Assembly: GCA_027080245.1 (NCBI GenBank)
Contig: JALWSN010000626.1
Span: 1 to 10,049, forward strand
DNA from: Ignavibacteriales bacterium
Lineage (GTDB): Bacteria; Bacteroidota; Ignavibacteria; Ignavibacteriales; Melioribacteraceae
DNA length: 10,049 bases
Direction: 5' to 3'
Shown: in pieces, positions 1 through 6,439 of the stretch
Layout of the letters: every line of letters starts with the position of its first letter
How positions within the stretch are numbered: the first letter of the stretch is position 1
Translations under genes and position numbers: made by a program
The notes under the pieces: model-generated
The model's database searches: none
What the model saw: only the letters and a program-made list of their open reading frames with translations
What the model was told of the DNA's origin: nothing

Positions 1-22
1 CTACAAGGTTGTTGAATCTTAA
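1..22 (+). CDS. Possible 3' tail of an upstream gene, perhaps a metal-binding HMA protein
   Basis: Reading from base 2, an open frame gives YKVVES and stops at TAA (20-22), only 37 bases before the copA start. Small copper chaperones and other HMA-domain proteins often end in a GYKVV-type strand, and such genes are common directly upstream of copA. The visible piece is only six residues, so both the reality of the gene and its identity are inference. The alternative is that this is simply non-coding DNA in front of copA. Confidence 0.3.
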
Positions 23-45
23 CCGTTCGATTAACTTAACAATTT

Positions 46-52
46 GAAAAGG
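46..52 (+). promoter_or_regulatory. Weak ribosome binding site of copA
   Basis: GAAAAGG lies seven bases upstream of the ATG at 60, followed by an A-rich spacer. It is a poor match to a full Shine-Dalgarno sequence but correctly spaced. It supports the ATG at 60, which also places the HMA domain at the very N-terminus as expected. No convincing -10/-35 promoter can be seen in the short stretch 23-45. Confidence 0.45.
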
Positions 53-59
53 TAAAAAA

Positions 60-2273
60 ATGAAATACAACTTACCCGTCGAGGGAATGACTTGCGCCAG
101 TTGCGTGGCGCGAGTTGAAAAAGCGCTGAAGAAAATTGACGGTATTGAAAATGTTTCGGTTAATTTCGCCTCGGAAAAGGTAACGTTCGAAACCAAGGGA
201 GACATTCCGTTGGACGTAGCAGCCGAAGCTGTGGCTAAATATGGCTACAAATTACACACCGAGACTACGAGCGAGAAAAAAGAAGGAGAGGAAGAGGACA
301 AAATATTTCTTGAACATTTTAAAGCTCTTAAAAAAGATTTTATTTTTGCCATTGTACTCGCAATCCCACTTTTCTTAATAAGCATTTTGCGTGACGTTTC
401 CTTTTTCCAAAGCTTTTGGACACTCTCCCCCGATTATACAAACAAAATTCTCTTCCTTCTGGCTACCCCCATCATGTTCATGCCGGCAAAAAGATTTTTT
501 AAATCCTTCTGGGCAAACTTAAAACATTTTTCGGCGGATATGAATACTTTGGTAGCCGTTGGCACAGGAGCGGCTTACATTTACAGCACTGTGGCTACGC
601 TGTTTCCGGCGTGGATTCAAAACGGCGCAAACGCGCCCCACGTTTACTTCGACACGGCTGGGGTAATAATTGTGCTTATTCTGCTTGGCAAGGTGCTCGA
701 GACAAACTCCAAAGGAAAAACAAATTTAGCAATTAAAAAATTGCTTGAGCTAAAACCAAAAGAAGCTACCATTCTTAAAGATGGCAAAGAGGTTAAAATT
801 CCAATTGCCTCTCTAACCGTTGGAAACAAAGTAGTCGTGAAACCCGGGGAAAAAATTCCCGCCGACGGGAAAATTGTGGAAGGCTTTTCCATAGTCGACG
901 AGTCCATGCTAACCGGCGAAAGCGTGCCTGTGGAAAAATCTACCGGCGCGCAAGTAATAGGCGGCTCGGTTAATAAAAACGGTTCGTTCGTCTTTGAAGT
1001 TACAGCTGTCGGCGATAATTCCACGCTCGGACAAATAATTAAATTAGTGGAGGAAGCGCAAAGCTCCAAAGCTCCAATTCAAAAATTGGCCGACAAAGTG
1101 GCGGCGGTTTTTGTGCCCGCCGTTATTTTGGTTGGTATTTTAACATTTCTGGGTTGGTATTTTGTCGCTCCGGAACATTCCTTTAATATTGCATTAATTA
1201 ATTTCGTGGCGGTTCTAATAATTGCTTGCCCCTGCGCAATGGGATTGGCAACACCCACGGCAATAATGGTTAGCACGGGACTTGGCGCTGAAAAAGGCAT
1301 TTTAATCAAGAACGGCGAAAGCCTTGAAATGGCTCACAAAATCACCGCTGTGGCGCTGGACAAAACCGGCACTATTACCGAAGGCAAACCCGAAGTTACG
1401 GACGTAACTACTTTCGACTTCCACCAACGGGAATTGCTTGCCCTTGCTGCTTCCGTTGAAAGCCGTTCCGAACATCCAATCGGCGAAGCCATTGTTCGCA
1501 AAGCAAAAAACGAAAACGTGCAAACGCGAAAAATCGAATCTTTCCAAAATCAAGTGGGCGCCGGCATTTTTGCAATTATTGACGGCAACGCTGTTCTCGT
1601 TGGAAACAGAAAATTAATGAATTCCTATTCAATAAAAATAGACGACGCCGAAGAAAGCATTAAACGCTTTAGCTCTCAGGGCAAATCCATTGTGCTTGTG
1701 GCTATTAACGGAAAGCTGGCTGGTTTGCTGGCGGTCGCGGATCCAATCAGGGAAACATCCAAACAAGCTATTGAAGAATTGAAAAAGTTAGGGCTCAAGG
1801 TAATTATGATTACCGGCGATAATCAACTTACCGCCGAGTCAATTGCCCGCGAGGCTGGCATCGAACGCTACTTTGCCGAGGTTCGCCCCGAAGAAAAAGC
1901 CACTAAAGTTAAAGAGCTTCAGAAACAAGGCGAAATTGTGGCAATGGTCGGAGACGGCATTAACGACTCGCCCGCTCTGGTTACGGCGGATTTGGGAATT
2001 GCAATAGGCACGGGAACCGACGTGGCTATTGAATCTTCCGACGTTACTTTAATTAAAGGAGACTTGCGCAGCGTTGTTACAGCTATTAAACTTTCTAAGA
2101 AAACAATCAGAACAATTAAACAAAACTTGTTCTGGGCTTTTGTTTACAACACTATTGGGATTCCATTTGCGGCGCTTGGTTTCCTGAACCCGATTATCGG
2201 AGCGTTGGCAATGTCCTTTAGCTCCGTTTCGGTCGTTAGCAATTCCTTACGGTTGAAGCGCGCTAAAGTTTAA
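60..2273 (+). CDS. copA: Copper-exporting P-type ATPase (P1B-1), CopA
   Basis: The 737-residue product pumps Cu(+) out of the cytoplasm across the inner membrane using ATP. One N-terminal HMA domain (about 3-68) carries the Cu-binding GMTCASC motif (C12, C15). Membrane segments follow at about 93-110, 128-143, 159-185 and 196-215. The actuator domain has TGES at 285-288. Two more segments lie at about 348-400 and include the CPC transport motif (C390, C392). The P/N domain has DKTGT (phosphorylated D434), SEHP (HP at 472-473), a TGD motif and GDGIND (631-636). The last two membrane segments carry YN (696-697) and MxxSS (M718, S721, S722). CPC plus YN plus MxxSS is the signature of the Cu(+) subgroup rather than Zn/Cd pumps. 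The length is usual for a one-HMA CopA and no key residue is missing. A strong terminator follows; no regulator gene is visible. Confidence 0.95.
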   Translation: MKYNLPVEGMTCASCVARVEKALKKIDGIENVSVNFASEKVTFETKGDIPLDVAAEAVAKYGYKLHTETTSEKKEGEEEDKIFLEHFKALKKDFIFAIVLAIPLFLISILRDVSFFQSFWTLSPDYTNKILFLLATPIMFMPAKRFFKSFWANLKHFSADMNTLVAVGTGAAYIYSTVATLFPAWIQNGANAPHVYFDTAGVIIVLILLGKVLETNSKGKTNLAIKKLLELKPKEATILKDGKEVKIPIASLTVGNKVVVKPGEKIPADGKIVEGFSIVDESMLTGESVPVEKSTGAQVIGGSVNKNGSFVFEVTAVGDNSTLGQIIKLVEEAQSSKAPIQKLADKVAAVFVPAVILVGILTFLGWYFVAPEHSFNIALINFVAVLIIACPCAMGLATPTAIMVSTGLGAEKGILIKNGESLEMAHKITAVALDKTGTITEGKPEVTDVTTFDFHQRELLALAASVESRSEHPIGEAIVRKAKNENVQTRKIESFQNQVGAGIFAIIDGNAVLVGNRKLMNSYSIKIDDAEESIKRFSSQGKSIVLVAINGKLAGLLAVADPIRETSKQAIEELKKLGLKVIMITGDNQLTAESIAREAGIERYFAEVRPEEKATKVKELQKQGEIVAMVGDGINDSPALVTADLGIAIGTGTDVAIESSDVTLIKGDLRSVVTAIKLSKKTIRTIKQNLFWAFVYNTIGIPFAALGFLNPIIGALAMSFSSVSVVSNSLRLKRAKV

Positions 2274-2296
2274 TTTTTTTCGCCCCTGTGAAACGG

Positions 2297-2341
2297 AATC
2301 CGCCTCTCAAGCGCTTAGGCATTTGGAAGGCGGATTTTTTT
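2297..2341 (+). terminator. Rho-independent terminator of copA
   Basis: A perfect 9-bp stem, AATCCGCCT (2297-2305) with AGGCGGATT (2328-2336), is followed by a run of seven T (2335-2341). It begins 23 bases after the copA stop. The 22-base loop contains AAGCGCTT and an AGGC (2317-2320) that could alternatively pair with GCCT of the left arm, so a smaller competing hairpin is possible. The T run on one side only indicates termination of plus-strand transcription. Confidence 0.8.
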
Positions 2342-2405
2342 AATTAAAATAATCAGCGCCGTAAGAAAACCATTTTTGTTAATTTATTTAATCCTGCAAA
2401 TCATC

Positions 2406-2420
2406 CTAAAATGCTTTTAG
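2406..2420. repeat. Perfect short inverted repeat in the copA/nrdJ convergent gap
   Basis: CTAAAA (2406-2411) and TTTTAG (2415-2420) are exact inverted copies around a three-base centre. The element lies between the copA terminator and the nrdJ terminator and has no T tract after it on either strand, so it is not a standard terminator. AGCCGGCT, an 8-base palindrome, adjoins it at 2419-2426. Function unknown. Confidence 0.4.
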
Positions 2421-2427
2421 CCGGCTG

Positions 2428-2450
2428 GGTTTTTAAGGCGGGGAAAAACC
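2428..2450. repeat. GGTTTTT/AAAAACC hairpin in the convergent gap
   Basis: GGTTTTT (2428-2434) pairs with AAAAACC (2444-2450) around a nine-base G-rich loop. It sits just beyond the nrdJ terminator on the minus strand. It might act as a back-up stem or 3'-end stabiliser for read-through transcripts, but there is no following T run. Apart from this and the neighbouring inverted repeat, nothing gene-like is seen in 2342-2458. Confidence 0.35.
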
Positions 2451-2458
2451 GGGAAATC

Positions 2459-2485
2459 AAAAAAAGGCGGCTCTAAAAAGCCGCC
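2459..2485 (-). terminator. Rho-independent terminator of nrdJ
   Basis: Read on the minus strand, GGCGGCT and AGCCGCC (plus-strand positions 2479-2485 and 2466-2472) form a 7-bp GC-rich stem with a six-base loop, followed by seven T (plus-strand A run 2459-2465). It lies 25 bases after the nrdJ stop codon, in the right orientation and distance for that gene. Confidence 0.85.
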
Positions 2486-2510
2486 CTTCTTCGCTTATTG
2501 AAAAAAGCCT

Positions 2511-5500
2511 TTAACTACAACCGGTAGTGGCTCCGCAAGTAGTGCATTTCAAGCAAGTTCCGTTACGAACCATTGTCATGCTCTGGCACTCGGGGCAAAC
2601 GTCCCCCGTGTAGCCCATGCTGCGTGCTTCTTCAACTTTTTTAATTGTGGAAAGAGCTTTAGCCCTTTCGGCGCGCGTGTTTTCAATTTCGCTTCCGTTA
2701 TTCTCGCCATTGGAAGTGTCCAGATCAATAAGCCGCTCGCTAACAACTTCTTCCCGTTCGAAATCCGTGTCGAAAACATTTCCTCCCGAAGCGTAACCAT
2801 CCAGCCTTGCCGTAGTCGTCGGTTCAAGCGTTTCGTCTTTATTGACGTGCGCCAAATCGTTCCTGCCAAGGTAAGTAATAGCCAGCTCGCGGAAAATGTA
2901 ATCAATAACCGAAGTCGCCATTTTAATTCTTGAGTTGCCGGTAACAATTCCGCTCGGCTCGAACCTCGTGAAAATGAACGCGTCTACAAATTCCTCCAGC
3001 GGAACGCCATGCTGTAATCCAAGCGAAATTGCAATGGCAAAACTGTTTAATAAGCTTCTGAAAGCGGCTCCTTCCTTGTGCATATCGATGAAAATTTCGC
3101 CAAGCTGGCCGTTTTCGTATTCGCCAGTACGAATGTAAACCGTTTGACCATTAATCTTGGCTTTTTGAGTATAACCTGTGCGCCTGTCCGGCAAGCGGCG
3201 CCTTTTGGCAATGTAACGGTGAATAATCTTCTCGGCTATTTTAACAATCTCGGCTTTTTCCTTTTCTTCAATCAGTTCTTCAACTTCCTCGTCGCTCATT
3301 GCGTTTAACGGTTGGGAAAGCTTCGAACCGTCGCGGTAAATAGCGTTTGCTTTAAGTCCCAGTTTCCAGGAAAGCATGTAAGCTTCCTTAACGTCTTCTA
3401 CAGTAGCCGATGCCGGGAAATTGATCGTTTTCGAAATAGCGCCGGAAATAAAGGGCTGCGCCGCAGCCATCATTCGGATGTGCGCTTCCGGTTTAATGAA
3501 TCTCGTTCCCTTCTTTCCGCATTTGTTGGCGCAATCGAAAACAGGATAATGCTCGTGCTTTAAAAACGGAGCGTTTTCAATCGTCATCGTTCCGCAAACG
3601 TAATCGTTGGCTGAAGCGATTTCCTCCGCCGTAAATCCAAGCTCTTTCAGGACGTCAAGCTCGGGATCGTTAATTTGTTCATCGGTAAAGCCAAGGTTAT
3701 TTCTCAGGAAATCATCCCCAAGCGAGTAACGATTGAACGCAAACGACAGCTCGAAAACCGAAGGCAACATTGCCTCGATTTTGTTCAGCATGTCCCGCGT
3801 AAATCCCTTTGCAAGCAATGTTTCGTGATTAATATAGGGACAGCCTTTTAACGTAGCATGCCCTTTTGCGTAATGAATTATTTCGTTTATTTGATCGTTG
3901 TTGTAGCCTAATTTTTTCAGCGCAGAGGGAATTGCCTGGTTAATGATTTTAAAATACCCGCCGCCAGCTAATTTTTTGAACTTGACCAGCGCGAAATCGG
4001 GCTCTATTCCAGTAGTGTCGCAATCCATTACCAAGCCAATTGTTCCCGTTGGCGCAAGCGTTGTTACCTGAGCGTTCCGCAAGCCCCACTTTGTTCCCCA
4101 ATTTACGGCTTGATCCGCGTCTTCCCTTGCGGCTTTTAACAAATCCGACGGACAATATTTGGGATCGATACCCATCGGGAAAATCGTCAGATCCTCGTAT
4201 TCCTCCTTGGGAACGTTGTAAGCGGCGCGCCTGTGATTGCGTAAAACTTTTAGCATCGATTCCTTGTTTAATTGATACTTTGGAAACGCGCCAAGTTCTT
4301 TAGCCATTTCCGCCGAAGTAGCGTAAGCTTTCATGTGCATTATTGCCGTAATTGCGCCCGTGGTGGCGTAAGCTTCCTTGCTGCCGTAAGGCAAGCCCTG
4401 CCTCATCAAAAGCGAGCCAATATTGGCGTAGCCCAATCCCAACGTTCTGAAATTGTAACTGTTCCAGGCAACTTCCTTGCTTGGATACTGAGCCATTAAA
4501 ACGCTGATTTCCAAAACTATTGTCCACAATCTTGTTGCGTGACGAAACGCTTTAATCTTAAATACGCCTTTTTCCTCGTCGTAAAATTTTACTAAATTCA
4601 ACGAAGCAAGGTTGCAGGCGGTATCGTCCAGAAACATGTATTCGCTGCACGGATTAGAGGCTTTAATTTCCCCGCTTGCCTTGCACGTATGCCATTCGTT
4701 TATTGTTGTGTGAAATTGCAAACCCGGATCGGCGCAAGACCACGCGGCATAAGCGATTTGGTCCCACAAATCCCGCGCGCGTAATGTTTTGAACGGTTTG
4801 GGAGCGCGGCCTTCCTTAGCTGCTTTGTGTTTTTCCGTCCGCCAGTAAAGGTTCCAATCCCCGTCGTCTTCCACCGCTTGCATGAATTGATTTGTAACCC
4901 GCAAGGAATTGTTCGAGTTCTGTCCTGAAACCGTTGCGTAAGCTTCGGAATTCCAATCGACGTCGTAAACCGGAAATTCGATCTCCTTGTAGCCCATTTT
5001 AGCCAGCTGAATTACTCTGTCGATGTAAGCGGCGGGAATGTTCGCTTTCCTTGCTTCCGCCACCGCTTTCGCCAATTTTTTGTTTGATTTTTTATTGAAC
5101 CTGTCGTTTTCGGGGTGCTCTTCGTAACAGGCTTGCATTATTTTGTTCAAATGATAATTGCAAGCTTTTGAACCAGCCACCAAAGCCGCCACTTTTTGTT
5201 CTTCAATTATTTTCCAATTAATGTATTCCTCAACATCGGGGTGATCGGCTTCCAGCGTTACCATTTTTGCCGCGCGTCTGGTAGTTCCGCCGGACTTAAT
5301 TGCCCCTGCTGCTCTGTCCCCAATTTTCAAGAAGGACATTAATCCGGAAGATTTTCCTCCACCGCTCAACGGTTCGTTTTTGCCGCGAATCTCGGAGAAA
5401 TTCGTTCCGGAGCCCGAACCGTATTTGAACAACCGCGCTTCCCTAACCCACAAATCCATTATTCCGCCTTCGTTAACCAGGTCGTCTTTAATCGATTGAA

Positions 5501-6101
5501 TGAAGCATGCGTGCGGCTGCGGGTGCGTGTAGGCGTCCTCGGAACGCTTTAATTCTCCGGTTCGGAAATCTACGTAATAATGACCCTGAGAAGGACCATT
5601 AATTCCGTAAGCCCAATGCAGCCCCGTGTTAAACCATTGTGGTGAATTTGGCGCCGCCATTTGACGCGCTAACATGTAGCGCAATTCGTCGTAAAAAGCC
5701 AGCGCGTCTTCCTCTTCATTAAAATAACCGGCTTTCCATCCCCAGTAAGTCCAAGTTCCTGCAAGCCTGTTGAACACCTGCCGGGAATCGCTTTCATGCG
5801 TAAATCTTTCCTTTTCCGGCAAACTCTCCAGTCTTTCTTCGTCCGGCTCCGAACGTTGAAGCCATGCGGGAACTCCTTTCTCTCTTACTTTTTTGACGAA
5901 TCGGGGAACGCCCGCTTTCCTGAAATATTTTTGAGCTAAAATGTCGGTAGCTACTTGCGACCAGCTCTTTGGAACGATTACCTCGTCCATGTAAAAAACC
6001 TGCGTGCCGTCGGGATTTTTAATCTCTGATACGCGGCTTACAAATTCAATGCCTGAGTAAGCGTCCTCCCCGGCTTTGGTAAAAAACCTGTTTATTTTCA
6101 T
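2511..6101 (-). CDS. nrdJ: Adenosylcobalamin-dependent (class II) ribonucleotide reductase
   Basis: This 1196-residue enzyme converts ribonucleotides to deoxyribonucleotides in the cytoplasm, using coenzyme B12 to make its thiyl radical, so it needs neither oxygen nor a small subunit. The N-terminus (about 1-120, with [14 protein letters not shown]) is typical of the long NrdJ subfamily. Visible catalytic residues are C199 (QPHACF), the NPCSE motif (N483, C485 as likely thiyl site, E487) and C496 exactly 11 residues later, the spacing of the Thermotoga maritima enzyme. APTGTIG (683-689) is a further barrel motif. A TSCPD domain occupies about 975-1090. The tail is a zinc ribbon plus redox cysteines (C1169, C1172, C1183, C1186, C1189, C1195). 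No ATP-cone is recognisable, so I see no sign of an N-terminal overall-activity switch. The ATG at 6101 is supported by an AGGGG ribosome site. The gene is convergent with copA and followed by its own terminator. No partner nrd or B12 gene is in the window. Confidence 0.95.
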   Translation of the reverse strand: MKINRFFTKAGEDAYSGIEFVSRVSEIKNPDGTQVFYMDEVIVPKSWSQVATDILAQKYFRKAGVPRFVKKVREKGVPAWLQRSEPDEERLESLPEKERFTHESDSRQVFNRLAGTWTYWGWKAGYFNEEEDALAFYDELRYMLARQMAAPNSPQWFNTGLHWAYGINGPSQGHYYVDFRTGELKRSEDAYTHPQPHACFIQSIKDDLVNEGGIMDLWVREARLFKYGSGSGTNFSEIRGKNEPLSGGGKSSGLMSFLKIGDRAAGAIKSGGTTRRAAKMVTLEADHPDVEEYINWKIIEEQKVAALVAGSKACNYHLNKIMQACYEEHPENDRFNKKSNKKLAKAVAEARKANIPAAYIDRVIQLAKMGYKEIEFPVYDVDWNSEAYATVSGQNSNNSLRVTNQFMQAVEDDGDWNLYWRTEKHKAAKEGRAPKPFKTLRARDLWDQIAYAAWSCADPGLQFHTTINEWHTCKASGEIKASNPCSEYMFLDDTACNLASLNLVKFYDEEKGVFKIKAFRHATRLWTIVLEISVLMAQYPSKEVAWNSYNFRTLGLGYANIGSLLMRQGLPYGSKEAYATTGAITAIMHMKAYATSAEMAKELGAFPKYQLNKESMLKVLRNHRRAAYNVPKEEYEDLTIFPMGIDPKYCPSDLLKAAREDADQAVNWGTKWGLRNAQVTTLAPTGTIGLVMDCDTTGIEPDFALVKFKKLAGGGYFKIINQAIPSALKKLGYNNDQINEIIHYAKGHATLKGCPYINHETLLAKGFTRDMLNKIEAMLPSVFELSFAFNRYSLGDDFLRNNLGFTDEQINDPELDVLKELGFTAEEIASANDYVCGTMTIENAPFLKHEHYPVFDCANKCGKKGTRFIKPEAHIRMMAAAQPFISGAISKTINFPASATVEDVKEAYMLSWKLGLKANAIYRDGSKLSQPLNAMSDEEVEELIEEKEKAEIVKIAEKIIHRYIAKRRRLPDRRTGYTQKAKINGQTVYIRTGEYENGQLGEIFIDMHKEGAAFRSLLNSFAIAISLGLQHGVPLEEFVDAFIFTRFEPSGIVTGNSRIKMATSVIDYIFRELAITYLGRNDLAHVNKDETLEPTTTARLDGYASGGNVFDTDFEREEVVSERLIDLDTSNGENNGSEIENTRAERAKALSTIKKVEEARSMGYTGDVCPECQSMTMVRNGTCLKCTTCGATTGCS

Positions 6102-6106
6102 TGCTA

Positions 6107-6111
6107 CCCCT
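6107..6111 (-). promoter_or_regulatory. Ribosome binding site of nrdJ
   Basis: AGGGG on the minus strand lies five bases upstream of the ATG at 6101-6099. It is the clearest Shine-Dalgarno sequence in the window and fixes the nrdJ start. Confidence 0.65.
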
Positions 6112-6140
6112 GAAGTTTGATTTATTTAAAAATATGTCCT

Positions 6141-6200
6141 GTTAGACTAAGTCGATCTTAGCAGCGGCTTCGTTGTCTTTTCCTCAGAAAAACTGGGGTT
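6141..6200 (-). other. GC-richer, possibly structured segment of the nrdJ leader
   Basis: Inside an otherwise AT-rich leader, this segment can form a 5-bp hairpin (CTAAG 6147-6151 with CTTAG 6157-6161, five-base loop). A second stem pairs CCTCAG (6182-6187) with CTGGGG (6193-6198) around AAAAA; in the minus-strand RNA it has one C-A mismatch. It would be transcribed as part of the nrdJ 5' untranslated region if the promoter lies upstream. It does not resemble a known riboswitch that I can identify; a structured role is inference. Confidence 0.25.
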
Positions 6201-6325
6201 GAAACTTAAGAAGAAAATTTTTTTTAAGCAATATTTTAAATTTTATTAATTAAATAAAGACTTTTAAGTCAATTGTTGTAAAAAAAATTTCAGCTTTCTT
6301 TTTGTGGTTTTTAAGTTGAATTCAG

Positions 6326-6342
6326 TGATTTTTTAATCGGTA
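6326..6342. repeat. 17-base direct repeat, copy 1 (nearer nrdJ)
   Basis: TGATTTTTTAATCGGTA. It matches copy 2 (6409-6425) at 16 of 17 positions in the same orientation, the only difference being A versus G at the tenth base. On the coding strand of nrdJ it reads TACCGATTAAAAAATCA. It could be a regulator binding site upstream of nrdJ. Confidence 0.5.
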
Positions 6343-6408
6343 GATGCGTAGAATGCCGGGAATAAATTATTTTATATTAGTAAATAATTTTTACGTTAAT
6401 TCCGATTT

Positions 6409-6425
6409 TGATTTTTTGATCGGTA
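6409..6425. repeat. 17-base direct repeat, copy 2
   Basis: TGATTTTTTGATCGGTA, beginning 83 bases from the start of copy 1, close to a whole number (eight) of helical turns. A local inverted CCGAT at 6402-6406 can also pair with ATCGG (6419-6423) inside this copy, so it could additionally form a weak stem after the phosphatase gene that ends at 6440. Confidence 0.5.
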
Positions 6426-6439
6426 ATTTTTCCCTTCGC

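Larger units (their letters stand above)
6102..6439 (-). promoter_or_regulatory. Non-coding region holding the nrdJ promoter and leader
   Basis: This 338-base gap separates the end of the membrane phosphatase gene from the nrdJ start, so nrdJ very likely has its own promoter here. Most of it is extremely AT-rich (about 6205-6330 and 6360-6430). A minus-strand TTGACT (plus 6267-6272) could be a -35 element, but the AT tract downstream offers several poor -10 options and none is decisive. GACTT-TT-AAGTC at 6259-6270 is a small inverted repeat overlapping that site. A GC-richer island lies nearer the gene (6141-6200), and a 17-base direct repeat lies further upstream. I saw no NrdR-box pair and no recognisable B12-box of an adenosylcobalamin riboswitch. 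No clear terminator for the gene ending at 6440 is visible either. Confidence 0.5.

Noticed and set aside
644..1069. Long antisense open frame (141 codons) inside copA, and similar ones at 1079-1309 and 1302-1553
   Set aside because: They lie wholly within a well-supported gene on the other strand, show no recognisable motif or ribosome site, and are explained by the codon composition of copA.
2576..4527. Several open frames on both strands within nrdJ
   Set aside because: All are out of frame with a complete, motif-rich reductase and encode low-complexity or unrecognisable peptides.
6102..6439. Adenosylcobalamin riboswitch or NrdR boxes upstream of nrdJ
   Set aside because: I looked for the B12-box and for a pair of NrdR-type 16-base palindromes on the minus strand and saw neither; the only GC-rich segment is about 60 bases long.
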